A DNA stretch of 64,000 bases from Bacteroidota bacterium (GTDB lineage Bacteria > Bacteroidota > Bacteroidia > Bacteroidales > UBA12077), in NCBI GenBank assembly GCA_020444275.1, contig JAHLLG010000001.1, forward strand, positions 771,773 through 835,772, read 5' to 3'. Made by a program: the position numbers and the translations under genes. Positions 26,001-36,600 of this stretch are shown here, one piece after another. Numbering within the stretch: the stretch's first letter is position 1; each line of letters starts with the position of its first letter. The notes beneath the pieces were generated by a model, which saw only the letters and a program-made list of their open reading frames with translations, was not told the origin of the DNA and searched no databases.

Positions 26001-27311
26001 TTAACGCATTTTAACAATTAAGTTCCCCGATTCTGATATTTCCTCTAATTTAACAGTTTTTATCTGCCCAACCAATGATTTATCGTATTCGGCTTCCACT
26101 TTAATGTAATTTCCTGTAAAGCCAAACATATTATTATTTCTTTTATAAGCTTCGAATAATACTTTTTCCTCCTGACCTATGTGTTGCTTATAAAATGTTG
26201 TCTGTTTTTCATTAGCAAGTTTTTGAAGCTTTTTACTTCGTTCCGTGATAATTTTTCTGGGCACTTTGTCCTCAAAGTTTGCCGACTTTGTGTTCGGACG
26301 TTCAGAATAAGAAAACACATGGAAAAATGAAGCATCAAGGTTATATAAAAACTTGTATGTTTCTTCGAAATCCTCGTTAGTTTCTCCTGGGAATCCAACA
26401 ATTACATCAACACCTATAAATGCATGCGGAATTAGTGATTTAATTTTATCGACTCTCGATTGAAAGACTTCTCGCTTGTATCTTCGTTGCATTTTAGCAA
26501 GAATCTTATTACAACCCGATTGCAACGGGATGTGAAAATGGGGCTGAATTTTTTCTGATTTAGCTACAAACTCAATAATCTCATCTTTAAGTAAATTCGG
26601 TTCAATAGAAGAGATCCGTATTCGTTCTATTCCTTCTACTTTTTCAAGTGCCTTAAGAAGATCATAGAATGACTCATTGGTTGATTTTCCAAAATCACCA
26701 ATATTAACACCGGTAAGAATTATCTCTTTTATGTTTGATTGAGCAATTTTATGCGCTTCATTAACCAGTTCATCGATTTTTTTATTGCGACTTTTTCCTC
26801 TTGCAAGGGGTATGGTACAGTAGGAGCAGGAATAATCGCAGCCATCCTGTACTTTTAAAAATGAACGGGTTCTATCGGCTTCCGAATGCGATGAATCGAA
26901 CTGATCAACTTCTTGTATTGCACAAGAATAAATCTCAGGAGTTTCTTTTTTTTGTAGATTATCTAAATGCTCTAGAATGTTAAATTTTTCCTGGGTTCCC
27001 AAAACTAAATCAACGCCTAGATTTGATGCTATTTCTTCGGGTTTTAACTGTGCATAACAGCCTACCACTGCAATAAAGGCATCTGGATTATTATTCTGGA
27101 TTTTTTTTATGGCTTGCCTGCATTTTTTATCTGCCTGTTCGGTTACAGAACAGGTATTTATCACATACATATCGGCTTCGGAATTAAAACTTACCACCTC
27201 GAAACCATTGTTTTTAAAGTTTCTCGAAATGGTTGATGTCTCAGAAAAGTTTAGTTTACAACCTAATGTATGAAAAGCTACTTTTTTCTTTTTGTCCCCT
27301 GATATTGCCAT
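26001..27311 (-). CDS. mtaB: tRNA-t6A37 methylthiotransferase
   Basis: MtaB converts t6A37 to ms2t6A37 in tRNAs that read ANN codons. The protein has the two-cluster methylthiotransferase design. The N-terminal domain has cluster cysteines Cys18, Cys54 and Cys85 (TLGCKLN, NTCSVT, VVGCYAQ). The radical-SAM motif is Cys158, Cys162 and Cys165 (DGCDYSCSYCTIP), and a C-terminal TRAM domain carries FTGNYIKVEAE. The opening HTLGCKLNFSE and 436-residue length favour MtaB over MiaB or RimO. Confidence 0.93.
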   Translation of the reverse strand: MAISGDKKKKVAFHTLGCKLNFSETSTISRNFKNNGFEVVSFNSEADMYVINTCSVTEQADKKCRQAIKKIQNNNPDAFIAVVGCYAQLKPEEIASNLGVDLVLGTQEKFNILEHLDNLQKKETPEIYSCAIQEVDQFDSSHSEADRTRSFLKVQDGCDYSCSYCTIPLARGKSRNKKIDELVNEAHKIAQSNIKEIILTGVNIGDFGKSTNESFYDLLKALEKVEGIERIRISSIEPNLLKDEIIEFVAKSEKIQPHFHIPLQSGCNKILAKMQRRYKREVFQSRVDKIKSLIPHAFIGVDVIVGFPGETNEDFEETYKFLYNLDASFFHVFSYSERPNTKSANFEDKVPRKIITERSKKLQKLANEKQTTFYKQHIGQEEKVLFEAYKRNNNMFGFTGNYIKVEAEYDKSLVGQIKTVKLEEISESGNLIVKMR

Positions 27312-27347
27312 GTTTACACCCTTCTTAATTCAGGGTACAAAGGTATA

Positions 27348-28262
27348 TTAATTTGTTTGATTTTTGCGATCTGTTTTTTTAAGATAATCAAAGTATAATT
27401 GTCTTACAACTCCATCGGCAACACCTACCTTGGGTACAATAATTTCATTTGCTCCCGACCACTTTGTGATTTTAAATAGAAGATCGGATGCCGGTATAAT
27501 AACATCGGCACGATCGGGATTTAATCCCAGAACTTTAATGCGATCTTCATAATTATAGGTTTTAATAAAGTTATAAACTCGCTTGAGTGATTTTACCGGC
27601 AGAACTTTCCCTTCTTTTTTTCGCGACATTTTTAATAATTTATTTACGTTACCACCGGAACCAATAACAATTAAGTTGGGATATTCTTCTTTTATTTCTT
27701 TAAGCCATGATTTGAGTAAGACAAAATTCTTCTTTTCTACTAATTCGTTCAGTAACCTTACGGTGCCTATATTAAAAGATTTGGAGGTAACGGCGATTGA
27801 ATTTGAGAATAATGTTATTTCTGTACTACCGCCACCAATATCAACATAAAGGTAAGAATGGTCAGCATCTAAAAAATCAACAATTCGGTTATTATAAATT
27901 ATTTCAGCTTCTGTTTTACCATCAATAATTTCAATATCTATATCCGCCTGTTTCTTAATTAAGTTTACTACTTCTTTTCCGTTCAAAGCTTCTCGCATGG
28001 CCGATGTAGCGCATGCTCTGTAATCGGTAATGTCATGTACCAGCATAAGGTGTTTAAATGCTATCATGGCATCAAGTAGTTTTTGCTTCTTTTCTTTGCC
28101 AATTTTTCCTTTTGTAAACACATCACCTCCAAGTCGAATAGGTACACGCGTAATGGATGATTTCTTAAAAATGGCATCACCCTCGTTTTCAATTACATTT
28201 ACAAAGAGTAATCGAATGGCATTAGAGCCTATATCAATAGCTGCAAATTTTAGTAATTTCAA
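27348..28262 (-). CDS. Ppx/GppA family phosphatase
   Basis: This 304-residue protein has one ASKHA-fold Ppx/GppA unit: AAIDIGSNAIRLLF (phosphate loop 1), ATSAMREALNG, YVDIGGGSTEI and VIGSGGNVNKLL. The family hydrolyses polyphosphate or pppGpp. It lacks the C-terminal HD-like domain of E. coli Ppx, as usual for short Bacteroidota versions. It lies 4 bases downstream of a SixA-type phosphatase, so phosphate or signalling metabolism is a plausible shared theme. Confidence 0.9.
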   Translation of the reverse strand: MKLLKFAAIDIGSNAIRLLFVNVIENEGDAIFKKSSITRVPIRLGGDVFTKGKIGKEKKQKLLDAMIAFKHLMLVHDITDYRACATSAMREALNGKEVVNLIKKQADIDIEIIDGKTEAEIIYNNRIVDFLDADHSYLYVDIGGGSTEITLFSNSIAVTSKSFNIGTVRLLNELVEKKNFVLLKSWLKEIKEEYPNLIVIGSGGNVNKLLKMSRKKEGKVLPVKSLKRVYNFIKTYNYEDRIKVLGLNPDRADVIIPASDLLFKITKWSGANEIIVPKVGVADGVVRQLYFDYLKKTDRKNQTN

Positions 28263-28265
28263 ATC

Positions 28266-28760
28266 TTATTTTGTTTTTTTAGGATAATCGAAATCCCAGT
28301 TTACAATTGCTGATTTGTTAAATTCTGACCACAAATTGGTTTCTGCCTGAATATGAACAACTCCCGTTGTAGGCATATTATCGATTTTATTACCTGTAAA
28401 AGAATTGGCAAGATCGGTAAACGTGGGATTATGTCCAAAGATCATTAAGGTATTAATATCATCATCAACATGGTTAATTAGTTCTAAAACTTGCTGAATA
28501 CCAGAAAAATATATTTTTTCCTGGATTAGGATATCTTCATACGGATACTCTAAAACCCTTGAAAAAATGGTAGCAGAGTGCAAAGCTCTAATCGCAGGAC
28601 TTGAAATGATTAAATCCGGCTTGGTGTTTTTTTCTAACACACGTTTAGCCATTGTATATCCATCATGTATACCTCTTTCTTTTAAGGGCCTGTCCATATC
28701 GGACAAGCCTTCGATATTCCAGCTCGATTTTCCATGTCGGACAATAAATAGTTCTTTCAT
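28266..28760 (-). CDS. SixA-like histidine phosphatase
   Basis: This 164-residue member of the histidine phosphatase branch has the catalytic RHG at 8-10 (FIVRHGKSSW) and a second histidine in MIFGHNPTFTDL. E. coli SixA removes phosphate from histidine in phosphorelay HPt domains, but similar short proteins act on other substrates. It ends 3 bases before the Ppx/GppA start and follows PhoH by 15 bases, so the three genes are probably one unit. Confidence 0.9.
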   Translation of the reverse strand: MKELFIVRHGKSSWNIEGLSDMDRPLKERGIHDGYTMAKRVLEKNTKPDLIISSPAIRALHSATIFSRVLEYPYEDILIQEKIYFSGIQQVLELINHVDDDINTLMIFGHNPTFTDLANSFTGNKIDNMPTTGVVHIQAETNLWSEFNKSAIVNWDFDYPKKTK

Positions 28761-28775
28761 TCTTTTGTATACGTT

Positions 28776-30098
28776 TTAGAGTAAATCACTAGCCAGTTCT
28801 GCAAGATAACTTCGCTCTCCCTTTATTAAATTAACATGGGCAAAAATATCCTGACCTTTCATCCGATCGGCTAAATAACTTAACCCGTTTGATTTTAAGT
28901 CCAGGTATGGAGAGTCAATTTGATGAATATCGCCGGTAAAAATCATTTTTGTTCCTTCACCTGCTCGTGTAATAATTGTTTTTACCTCGTGTGGTGTTAA
29001 ATTTTGTGCCTCGTCAACAATAAAAAATACATTCGACAAACTTCGTCCACGAATATAGGCAAGTGGACTAATAATTAGCTTTTCTGATTTTTGCATCTCT
29101 TCAATATGCATATATTCTTTACTTTGTGCTTTAAACTGATTTTTAATTACCGATAAATTATCAAATAGGGGTTGCATATAAGGGCCAATTTTCTCATTTA
29201 CATCACCCGGAAGAAAACCAATATCTCTATTAGCTAAAGGAACAATGGGCCTTGCTAATAAAATCTGGTTAAACTTTTTTTCCTGATGAAGGGCAGCCGC
29301 TAAGGCAAGTAATGTTTTTCCTGTACCAGCTTTTCCGGTAAGTGCAATAAGTTGAATATCAGAATTTGTTAAAGCATCTAAAGAAAAAGTTTGCTCTGCA
29401 TTTCGTGGGTCAATACCATAGGTTCTGTGTTTTTCTACACGCTGCAATACCTTTTTTATAGGATCATAATGCGCTAATGCTGATGATTTTTGTCCTTTTA
29501 AAATAAAATACTGATGAGGTAAAGGTTTTAATTTAAATTCATCTACTGGAATTCCTTCGTGGGTCTCGTAAAATTTTGAGATTAACTGATCATCAATATT
29601 ATCAACGGTTTCAATATCCTTATGAATCTTTTCCAAATCCTGTATCTGATCATTCTTGTAATCCTGGGCAAGTATCCCCAGCGATTTGGCTTTCATGCGT
29701 AAGTTAATATCTTTACTTACAAGAATTACCTCATGCGTTTTCTTTTTCGCTTTAACATCTTCTGCAATGGCTAGAATTCGGTGATCAGGGGTTGGTTCCG
29801 GGAACGATTCTTTTAATTTCTCTGAATATGGTTTTCCAGTCTCTATTGATAGTTTTCCTAAACCTTTACCTAAAGTTATTCCTCCATTAAATAAATTATC
29901 ACCAGATAATTTGTCTAACTCTCTTGTAAATTCGCGGGCATGGAAGTTTATTTGGTTATCACCCTTCTTTAAATGATCTAGCTCTTCTAAAACGACAATA
30001 GGTAAAACAATATCATTTTCTTGAAACTTGTATAAGCAATTAAAATCGTGAAGAATAACATTGGTATCAATCACGAATACTTTTTTCTTTTTTTTCAT
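28776..30098 (-). CDS. PIN-PhoH family ATPase (YlaK-like)
   Basis: This 440-residue fusion has an N-terminal PIN ribonuclease domain (about 5-150; FVIDTNVILHDF with catalytic Asp11, and VILVSKDINLRMKA). A C-terminal PhoH ATPase (about 230-440) follows, with Walker A GKAGTGKT (255-262) and Walker B FFIVDEAQNL. PIN-PhoH proteins of actinobacteria have RNA helicase and RNase activity. The cellular role in Bacteroidota is not defined. It is the first gene of a minus-strand run with sixA and ppx downstream. Confidence 0.94.
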   Translation of the reverse strand: MKKKKKVFVIDTNVILHDFNCLYKFQENDIVLPIVVLEELDHLKKGDNQINFHAREFTRELDKLSGDNLFNGGITLGKGLGKLSIETGKPYSEKLKESFPEPTPDHRILAIAEDVKAKKKTHEVILVSKDINLRMKAKSLGILAQDYKNDQIQDLEKIHKDIETVDNIDDQLISKFYETHEGIPVDEFKLKPLPHQYFILKGQKSSALAHYDPIKKVLQRVEKHRTYGIDPRNAEQTFSLDALTNSDIQLIALTGKAGTGKTLLALAAALHQEKKFNQILLARPIVPLANRDIGFLPGDVNEKIGPYMQPLFDNLSVIKNQFKAQSKEYMHIEEMQKSEKLIISPLAYIRGRSLSNVFFIVDEAQNLTPHEVKTIITRAGEGTKMIFTGDIHQIDSPYLDLKSNGLSYLADRMKGQDIFAHVNLIKGERSYLAELASDLL

Positions 30099-30194
30099 GG
30101 AATATATTTTTTAATCGGGTGTTTACACTGTATTTTTATTACTACTAAATTAACATATTTATTTTTGAATAAACTAAAGAAACAGTGAAATATT

Positions 30195-30704
30195 ATGGAA
30201 TTATTAGATGGTATTTTTACACGGCGGAGTATTAGAAAATATACTGCTCAAGAAGTATCGAAAGGTCAAATAGAAACTCTAATTAAAGCTGGAATGTATG
30301 CTCCTTCAGCTCGTAATCAGCAACCCTGGCATTTTATTGTAATTACAGATAGAGAACTTTTAAATAGGGTAAAAGATGTGCATCCTTACGCTAAAATGCT
30401 TAATGATGCTCAGTTAGCAATTTTGGTTTGTGGCGATGAAACATTAGAGTTGAGTAATGGATATTGGGTAGTTGATTGCTCGGCTGCTACACAAAATATT
30501 CTGCTGGCAGCACATGGATTAGGGCTTGGAGCAGTATGGTTAGGTTTGCATCCGCGTAAAGAAAGAAAGAGCGATATTCGTAAATTATTTAGTTTGCCAG
30601 ATCATATACAGCCTTTATCCTTAATATCTGTGGGATATCCGGATGAAGAAAAAGATAAACCTGAGAGATTTAAACCAGACAGAATTCACTACAATGCATG
30701 GTAA
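30195..30704 (+). CDS. Nitroreductase family protein
   Basis: This short FMN-dependent nitroreductase fold protein has 169 residues. It has the opening FTRRSIRKYTAQEVSKGQIE, the FMN-binding APSARNQQPWHFIVI segment and the C-terminal GLGAVWLGLHPR...PLSLISVGYP. Homologues use NAD(P)H to reduce nitro compounds, quinones or flavin substrates. The length matches the small subgroup lacking the extended central helices. It is divergent from the PIN-PhoH gene, with folC 33 bases downstream. Confidence 0.92.
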   Translation: MELLDGIFTRRSIRKYTAQEVSKGQIETLIKAGMYAPSARNQQPWHFIVITDRELLNRVKDVHPYAKMLNDAQLAILVCGDETLELSNGYWVVDCSAATQNILLAAHGLGLGAVWLGLHPRKERKSDIRKLFSLPDHIQPLSLISVGYPDEEKDKPERFKPDRIHYNAW

Positions 30705-30737
30705 TTTTTCGTAGTTTTGATTGCTTAAATAAACAAT

Positions 30738-32027
30738 ATGAATTATCAGGAAACTATACAATGGCTGTTTAATCAATTGCCTATGTATCAGCGACAAGGG
30801 AAAGCTGCATACAAAGCCGATTTGGAAAATACGTTAAATCTGGATAAATACTTTAATCATCCGCATAAAAATTATAGGAGTATTCATGTGGCAGGAACCA
30901 ATGGCAAAGGTTCAGTTTCACATATGCTGGCTTCCATATTGCAAGAAGCCGGGTATAAGGTTGGTTTATATACTTCGCCGCATTTAAAGGATTTTAAAGA
31001 ACGTATTCGAATTAATGGCCATATGATTCCAGAGGATTTTGTAGTTGAATTTGTACAACAACACAAAGGTATATTTGAAGAAATCAAACCATCTTTTTTT
31101 GAAATGACCGTGGCCATGGCATTTGAATATTTTGCACAAGAGAAGATCGATGTGGCTGTAGTTGAGGTGGGAATGGGAGGTAGACTGGATTCTACAAATA
31201 TTATTCATCCTGATTTATCAATAATTACAAATATTGGGTTAGATCATACTGTATTCCTGGGCGATAGTTTAGAGAAGATTGCAACAGAAAAAGCAGGTAT
31301 AATAAAAGAAAATGTGCCTGTAATCATTGGAGAAACTCAGAAAGAAACCAAGCAGGTATTTTTAGATAAGGCAATAGAAAAGCAAACAGCAATTTCTTTT
31401 GCAGATCAATATTATGATGTTGATTACGCGTTGCTATCTGCAGAGAATAAACAGGTATTCAATGTAAAGCATGATAATAAAGTTGTTTATGGTAATCTGA
31501 AGCTGGATCTGCTGGGTAGTTATCAGCAAAACAATATGGTTACTGTACTAAAAGCGGTTGATGTATTAAATATGAATAATTATAACCTGGATTTGAGTTG
31601 TATTTATAATGGTTTGTTCGATGTAGCAAAAAATACAGGATTAAAAGGACGTTGGCAGATTTTAGACCATAATCCGCTTACGGTATGCGATACGGCCCAT
31701 AACCTGGAGGGTTTGAAATATGTTGTTGAACAAATAAAACAAACAGCGTATAAGAAACTTCATATGGTTTTTGGCGTTGTAGATGACAAAAACATTGAGC
31801 ATATATTAAAAATATTACCTCAGAATGCGGAGTATTATTTTACTAAAGCTTCTATTCCGAGGGCGTTAGACGAAAAAATATTGTATCAGAAAGCAAATCA
31901 AGAAGGATTAAAAGGTCATTATTATGATCAGGTTGCACTGGCTTTAAAAAAAGCAAAAAAAAATGCAACGTCTAATGATTTGATTTTCATTGGTGGAAGC
32001 ACCTTTGTTGTGGCTGAGGTAGTATGA
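30738..32027 (+). CDS. folC: Dihydrofolate/folylpolyglutamate synthase
   Basis: FolC adds glutamate to dihydropteroate and to folates. This 429-residue Mur-like ligase has the ATP loop GTNGKGS (53-59), the folate-type motif TSPHLKDFKERIRING, the conserved VEVGMGGRLDSTNI and ITNIGLDHTVFLG blocks, and a C-terminal CDTAHNLEGL segment. It is probably the second gene of a short operon with the nitroreductase. Confidence 0.95.
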   Translation: MNYQETIQWLFNQLPMYQRQGKAAYKADLENTLNLDKYFNHPHKNYRSIHVAGTNGKGSVSHMLASILQEAGYKVGLYTSPHLKDFKERIRINGHMIPEDFVVEFVQQHKGIFEEIKPSFFEMTVAMAFEYFAQEKIDVAVVEVGMGGRLDSTNIIHPDLSIITNIGLDHTVFLGDSLEKIATEKAGIIKENVPVIIGETQKETKQVFLDKAIEKQTAISFADQYYDVDYALLSAENKQVFNVKHDNKVVYGNLKLDLLGSYQQNNMVTVLKAVDVLNMNNYNLDLSCIYNGLFDVAKNTGLKGRWQILDHNPLTVCDTAHNLEGLKYVVEQIKQTAYKKLHMVFGVVDDKNIEHILKILPQNAEYYFTKASIPRALDEKILYQKANQEGLKGHYYDQVALALKKAKKNATSNDLIFIGGSTFVVAEVV

Positions 32028-32050
32028 TTTTTCAAAAAAAGTAAAAATTA

Positions 32051-32082
32051 TTTTTGTAGAATAAAAAAGCTGATTATATTTG
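32051..32082 (+). promoter_or_regulatory. Promoter for tRNA-Val
   Basis: The TATATTTG box at 32075-32082 fits TAnnTTTG exactly. TTTTTG at 32051-32056 is the -33 element, with an 18-base spacer. The tRNA starts 34 bases downstream. Confidence 0.7.
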
Positions 32083-32115
32083 CATCGCTTTTGACAACAA
32101 AAGCACATGCAAAAA

Positions 32116-32558
<443 letters not shown>

Positions 32559-32562
32559 TAGA

Positions 32563-32590
32563 AGAGACTTCAGAAAAGGAGTCTCTTTTT
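32563..32590 (+). terminator. Terminator after the GIY-YIG/tRNA-like segment
   Basis: AGAGACT at 32563-32569 pairs with AGTCTCT at 32580-32586, followed by a T run. It separates this segment from the convergent membrane protein gene. Confidence 0.75.
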
Positions 32591-32618
32591 ATATGATTGA
32601 AAGTTAGGTATTTGTGGA

Positions 32619-33149
32619 TTAAATATTTAAGTCTTTTTCTTCTTTTTCTTCTACTTCATCTACTTCATCTTCTTCATAATGATATTCAGCTACTTCAACA
32701 TTTATCCCCTTTTCATCGCAAATAGCCTGAATATTGTTTTTGATCTCTTTCACGATGTTATAAGGTAACCAGCCTACATTAATAACTTTACTTCTGCCTG
32801 TTAGTTTAAAGAAAGTAATTGAAGTAAACCCTAATTTTACTTTTTTTACAGTTTCCCACATGATCTTTTCTGGTACTTTCTTAAAAAAGCCAAATTGGTA
32901 TTCTAAGGCAAAATCATCACTGTTAATAAACATTTTTGTATTATACCCCACATAACCGAAGTATATAAACAGAAAAAAATAAATTCCTAATCCAAGAAAA
33001 ATCCATTCTACAGGATTATCTTTCTTGTAAAAAATCCAAAAGATAATCAAAGCTGTTACTAAAAAGATTAAAGCAAGAATGATAACCAGCTTTTTATGAC
33101 GGCTGCCTTTGCTGGCTGTTTGATTTAAGTTAATCGAAAAAGGTTCCAT
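32619..33149 (-). CDS. Two-helix membrane protein with PH-like domain
   Basis: This 176-residue protein has two adjacent membrane helices (about 21-43 and 48-70). A roughly 80-residue beta-rich region follows (FALEYQFGFFKKVPEKIMWETVKKVKLGFTS in pieces, then SKVINVGWLPYN) and resembles bacterial PH (YdbT-type) domains. The C-terminal tail is strongly acidic (EEDEVDEVEEKEEKD). The function is not known. It is a single-gene unit. Confidence 0.7.
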   Translation of the reverse strand: MEPFSINLNQTASKGSRHKKLVIILALIFLVTALIIFWIFYKKDNPVEWIFLGLGIYFFLFIYFGYVGYNTKMFINSDDFALEYQFGFFKKVPEKIMWETVKKVKLGFTSITFFKLTGRSKVINVGWLPYNIVKEIKNNIQAICDEKGINVEVAEYHYEEDEVDEVEEKEEKDLNI

Positions 33150-33671
33150 AATAGTAAAATTGATCTTTACTCAAAGGTAGTTATTTTCAATATTTTATTG
33201 GTTATTTTATTCCTAAAATATAAATGTTTTGCTTTATAAATATTATGATTAAGAGATTTATTTAAACCTTGCTAGAAGATTTTAGTTATATTTTATTTCA
33301 GATTCAAAGGCTTATTCTGTTTAGCAATATTTGTTATTCATGTTAGCTAATTTATTTTTTTACCAGGTTGAAAAGGAATAATGGACTGATTACAATGCAA
33401 AACTAGTAATAATTACCTGTTATAATCTGGTTATATATTTTAATTAATACGTAAAATTACTCATTTAAATTAGCATAAAATAATGTAATATAGTAACTTG
33501 AATTACTGAATTGAAATATAGATTGATCATTAATTCTATAGCTTTCATCAAAAATATTGTAACAGTAATAAATTTAACTCATTTAGTATGTAACTTTTAA
33601 CGTTTTATATTGTACACAATTAAGGTTAAGTGTAGCTTGTAGAGATTTAATAATTAATGACCATAATTATT
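33150..33671. other. Intergenic region upstream of the giant surface gene
   Basis: These 520 very AT-rich bases contain no ORF with coding character. The only structure I note is a short palindrome, ATTGT-AC-ACAAT (33609-33620), 52 bases before the start codon. No convincing TAnnTTTG box was found. The long leader may carry the promoter and regulation of the giant gene. Confidence 0.5.
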
Positions 33672-36600
33672 ATGAAAAAATATAACAAAATTTTAAGGAA
33701 AATAATACCTGTCTTTATATTGGCAAGTACTATATCAGTTAATTTAAATGCACAAACTGGCCCAGGTGGTGTTGGGAATAGAGATGGATCCAATGCCCAA
33801 CCTGAAGTTTTATTTTGGCTTAGTGCTGATTCGTTAGGTTTAAGCAATGGAAGCCCGGTAACTTTATGGAATGATATATCCGGTAACAATAGAGATTTTG
33901 CGCAGGGTACCGTAGGAAACCAACCAGCATATGTAAGCAGTGGAATAAATTCCATACCAACGGTTAGTTTTGATGGTACAGATGATTTTTTGGAAGACGA
34001 CGATGCAGAGAATTATATCAATGGCTTATCAGGAGTATCGGTTATTGCTGTTGTTCAATCCAACGAGATAGGAAGTGATGCAGGATTTTTCGATACTGAA
34101 GACCCGGATGGACAAGATGATTTATTAGCTATTCGATATGATGAAGATGGAGCTAGTAGTACTTTTGGAGAAGATGTTATAAAAATTGGTCTTGAAACAT
34201 CTTCCGGAAATATTCAAATGGAAAGTTCTGAATTTATTCAATCTACAAGCCCCCAAATGTTTACTTTACAATGGAATTCAGGAGGAACATTAAATCTTTA
34301 TGAAGATGGAACATTAGATACACCAACATATCTAGGACCAACTCTAAATATAGGAGGTACGATACAAAATACTACTAAAGCGATAATAGGAAGAGGCCCA
34401 AAAGATGCAGCCGATGGATGGAATGGATATGTTTCTGAAGTGATCTTAGTTGGAGAAAATCTTAGTCAGGCTCGAAGAAATATTATTGAAAATTATTTAT
34501 CTGAGAAATATAATATTGCCATATCCAATGATTTGTTAACCTCTTTAGATGCTGCATATAATAACAATATTGCAGGTATTGGTGAAGAAGCAGATGGCCA
34601 GCATACCACAGCTGCCAGTGCTGGAATGTATCTTACTGCTTTAAGTGGTTTAGGAGTGGGTGATTATGTTTTTGCTTCACATAATAATTTAACGAATAAT
34701 ATTGCAAGTTTCAGAACTAGTTCTGACGCCGAAATAGCTGCAGCAGGAGCTATTGAAGCATATAACAGAACCTGGTATGTTGAAAAAGTCAACACACCTA
34801 CAGCAAGGATAGGCTTTGACTTTAGTGAAGCGCTGGAGGATGGTTTATTTCCAACGAATTATTCAAATTATGTATTGTTATACAGGGCTGGAACTTCAGG
34901 AAATTTCTCGAAAGTAAAAAATGCAGATGGTATTGAGAATGGTGATCAGGTTTATTTTGATTTAAACGATGCACAATTGCAAACAGGTTACTATACTTTA
35001 GCTACCGAAGATGATGCTATTTCTCCATTAGAAGGTATTCCTGGGCGTACATGGTATACCTTAATTGGTGGCGATTGGGACAATTGGGAAATCTGGACAT
35101 TAGACCCATCGGGAGCATTACCTAATAATCCTAACAGTTATACTCCCTCCACATCGCCTACAAATACAGCGGATAAAGTTGTGATTAAAACAGGTAGGAC
35201 AGTAACCGTTTCAAGTGACAGTTTAGATAATGCAAGTTTAGTTATAGAGGGCCGGTTGGATTTACAAACTACAACAGGTCATAATTTTGGTGAGATTAGG
35301 GGAACAGGCCGGGTTTTACTTGCAGCGGATAATTTTCCAGATGGTGATGCCTCGCACTTTTATACTAAAGGCCAGGGAGAAGGAACTGTTGAATATTATG
35401 GAGGAAGTTATAAATTATCTACTGCCAGAGAGTTTTACAATGTAGAAATTGAACTGGATAATCCCGCGAATATTATAAAAATGGCTGCAGATTATAACAT
35501 TAATGGTAATCTGTATGTTACAAATGGTATTCTTCAAATAAATGATGAAACAAATACAACTCCGCTCCAAATAGATGTAGCTGGTGATGTTAATGTTGAT
35601 AAAGAAACAGCTTTAAGTACAGAGGGTAAAATAACTGTTGGTGCTGTTGATGCATACGATAGTGGTGCTCAAACAGGATATGGAAATTACCATAAAGGTT
35701 TTCATGTTTTTAGGATAGGAGGTAACTTTACAAATAATAATAGCGTTCGCTTTACGAAACAAACTAATCCCGATTATGATAGCAGGGCTACTAATGGTGC
35801 AGTTTCATTAGTTTTTTACGGAGCTGCTAATAAAACGTTTTCTTGCTATGGTACAACAGATTTATATAATCTTGTAATTGATAAAGGAACCGATCGAACA
35901 TATGAGTTACAAATATATGCTGATGATAAGGCAGATTTCACTTTGTTTGGACAAAATAATCTGAATTGGGATGTTACAGATCCAGCTAATCCTGAAATGC
36001 GCAAAGCTTTATGGATTAAAAATGGTACACTAACATTAAAAGGCAGTGTATATATTCCTAGTTTATCGGAGGGAACTGTAGATTTTACCATTGGGCAAAA
36101 TGCTAGGTTAAAATTAGATGGAGACAATGTATTTGTTGGTAATACAGCCAATGAAGCAACTACATGGACAGGCTATTCTCATCCTGGCACACCAGATGGT
36201 ATTGATATTAATGGTGCGAATCAGGGGTTATATGTTTTAGGTAAGCTGCAGGTGGACAATGGTCATTACTATTTAGGTGAAGCAGAAGCAATTAACTTTA
36301 GGGATGAAGCATCCGGGATAATTGAGGTAAATGGTGGGTTATTGGAAACGAATCAAATTGCCATAAGTAGTTCGGCAACACTAGGAAATTTCTCTTTCCT
36401 TGTTAATGGTGGTGAAGTCAGAATCACAAGAGAATATGGAGGAGATGATAACCGGGCAATGCTTAATCTGGATACCGAAGATATGGTATTCTCTATGTCA
36501 GGGGGTGAACTTTATATTGAAGATGTAACAGGTCATGATCCAAATTGCATCCATATTGCAAGCCTGGAAGGTAATTATAATGTTACAGGGGGTACTGTTT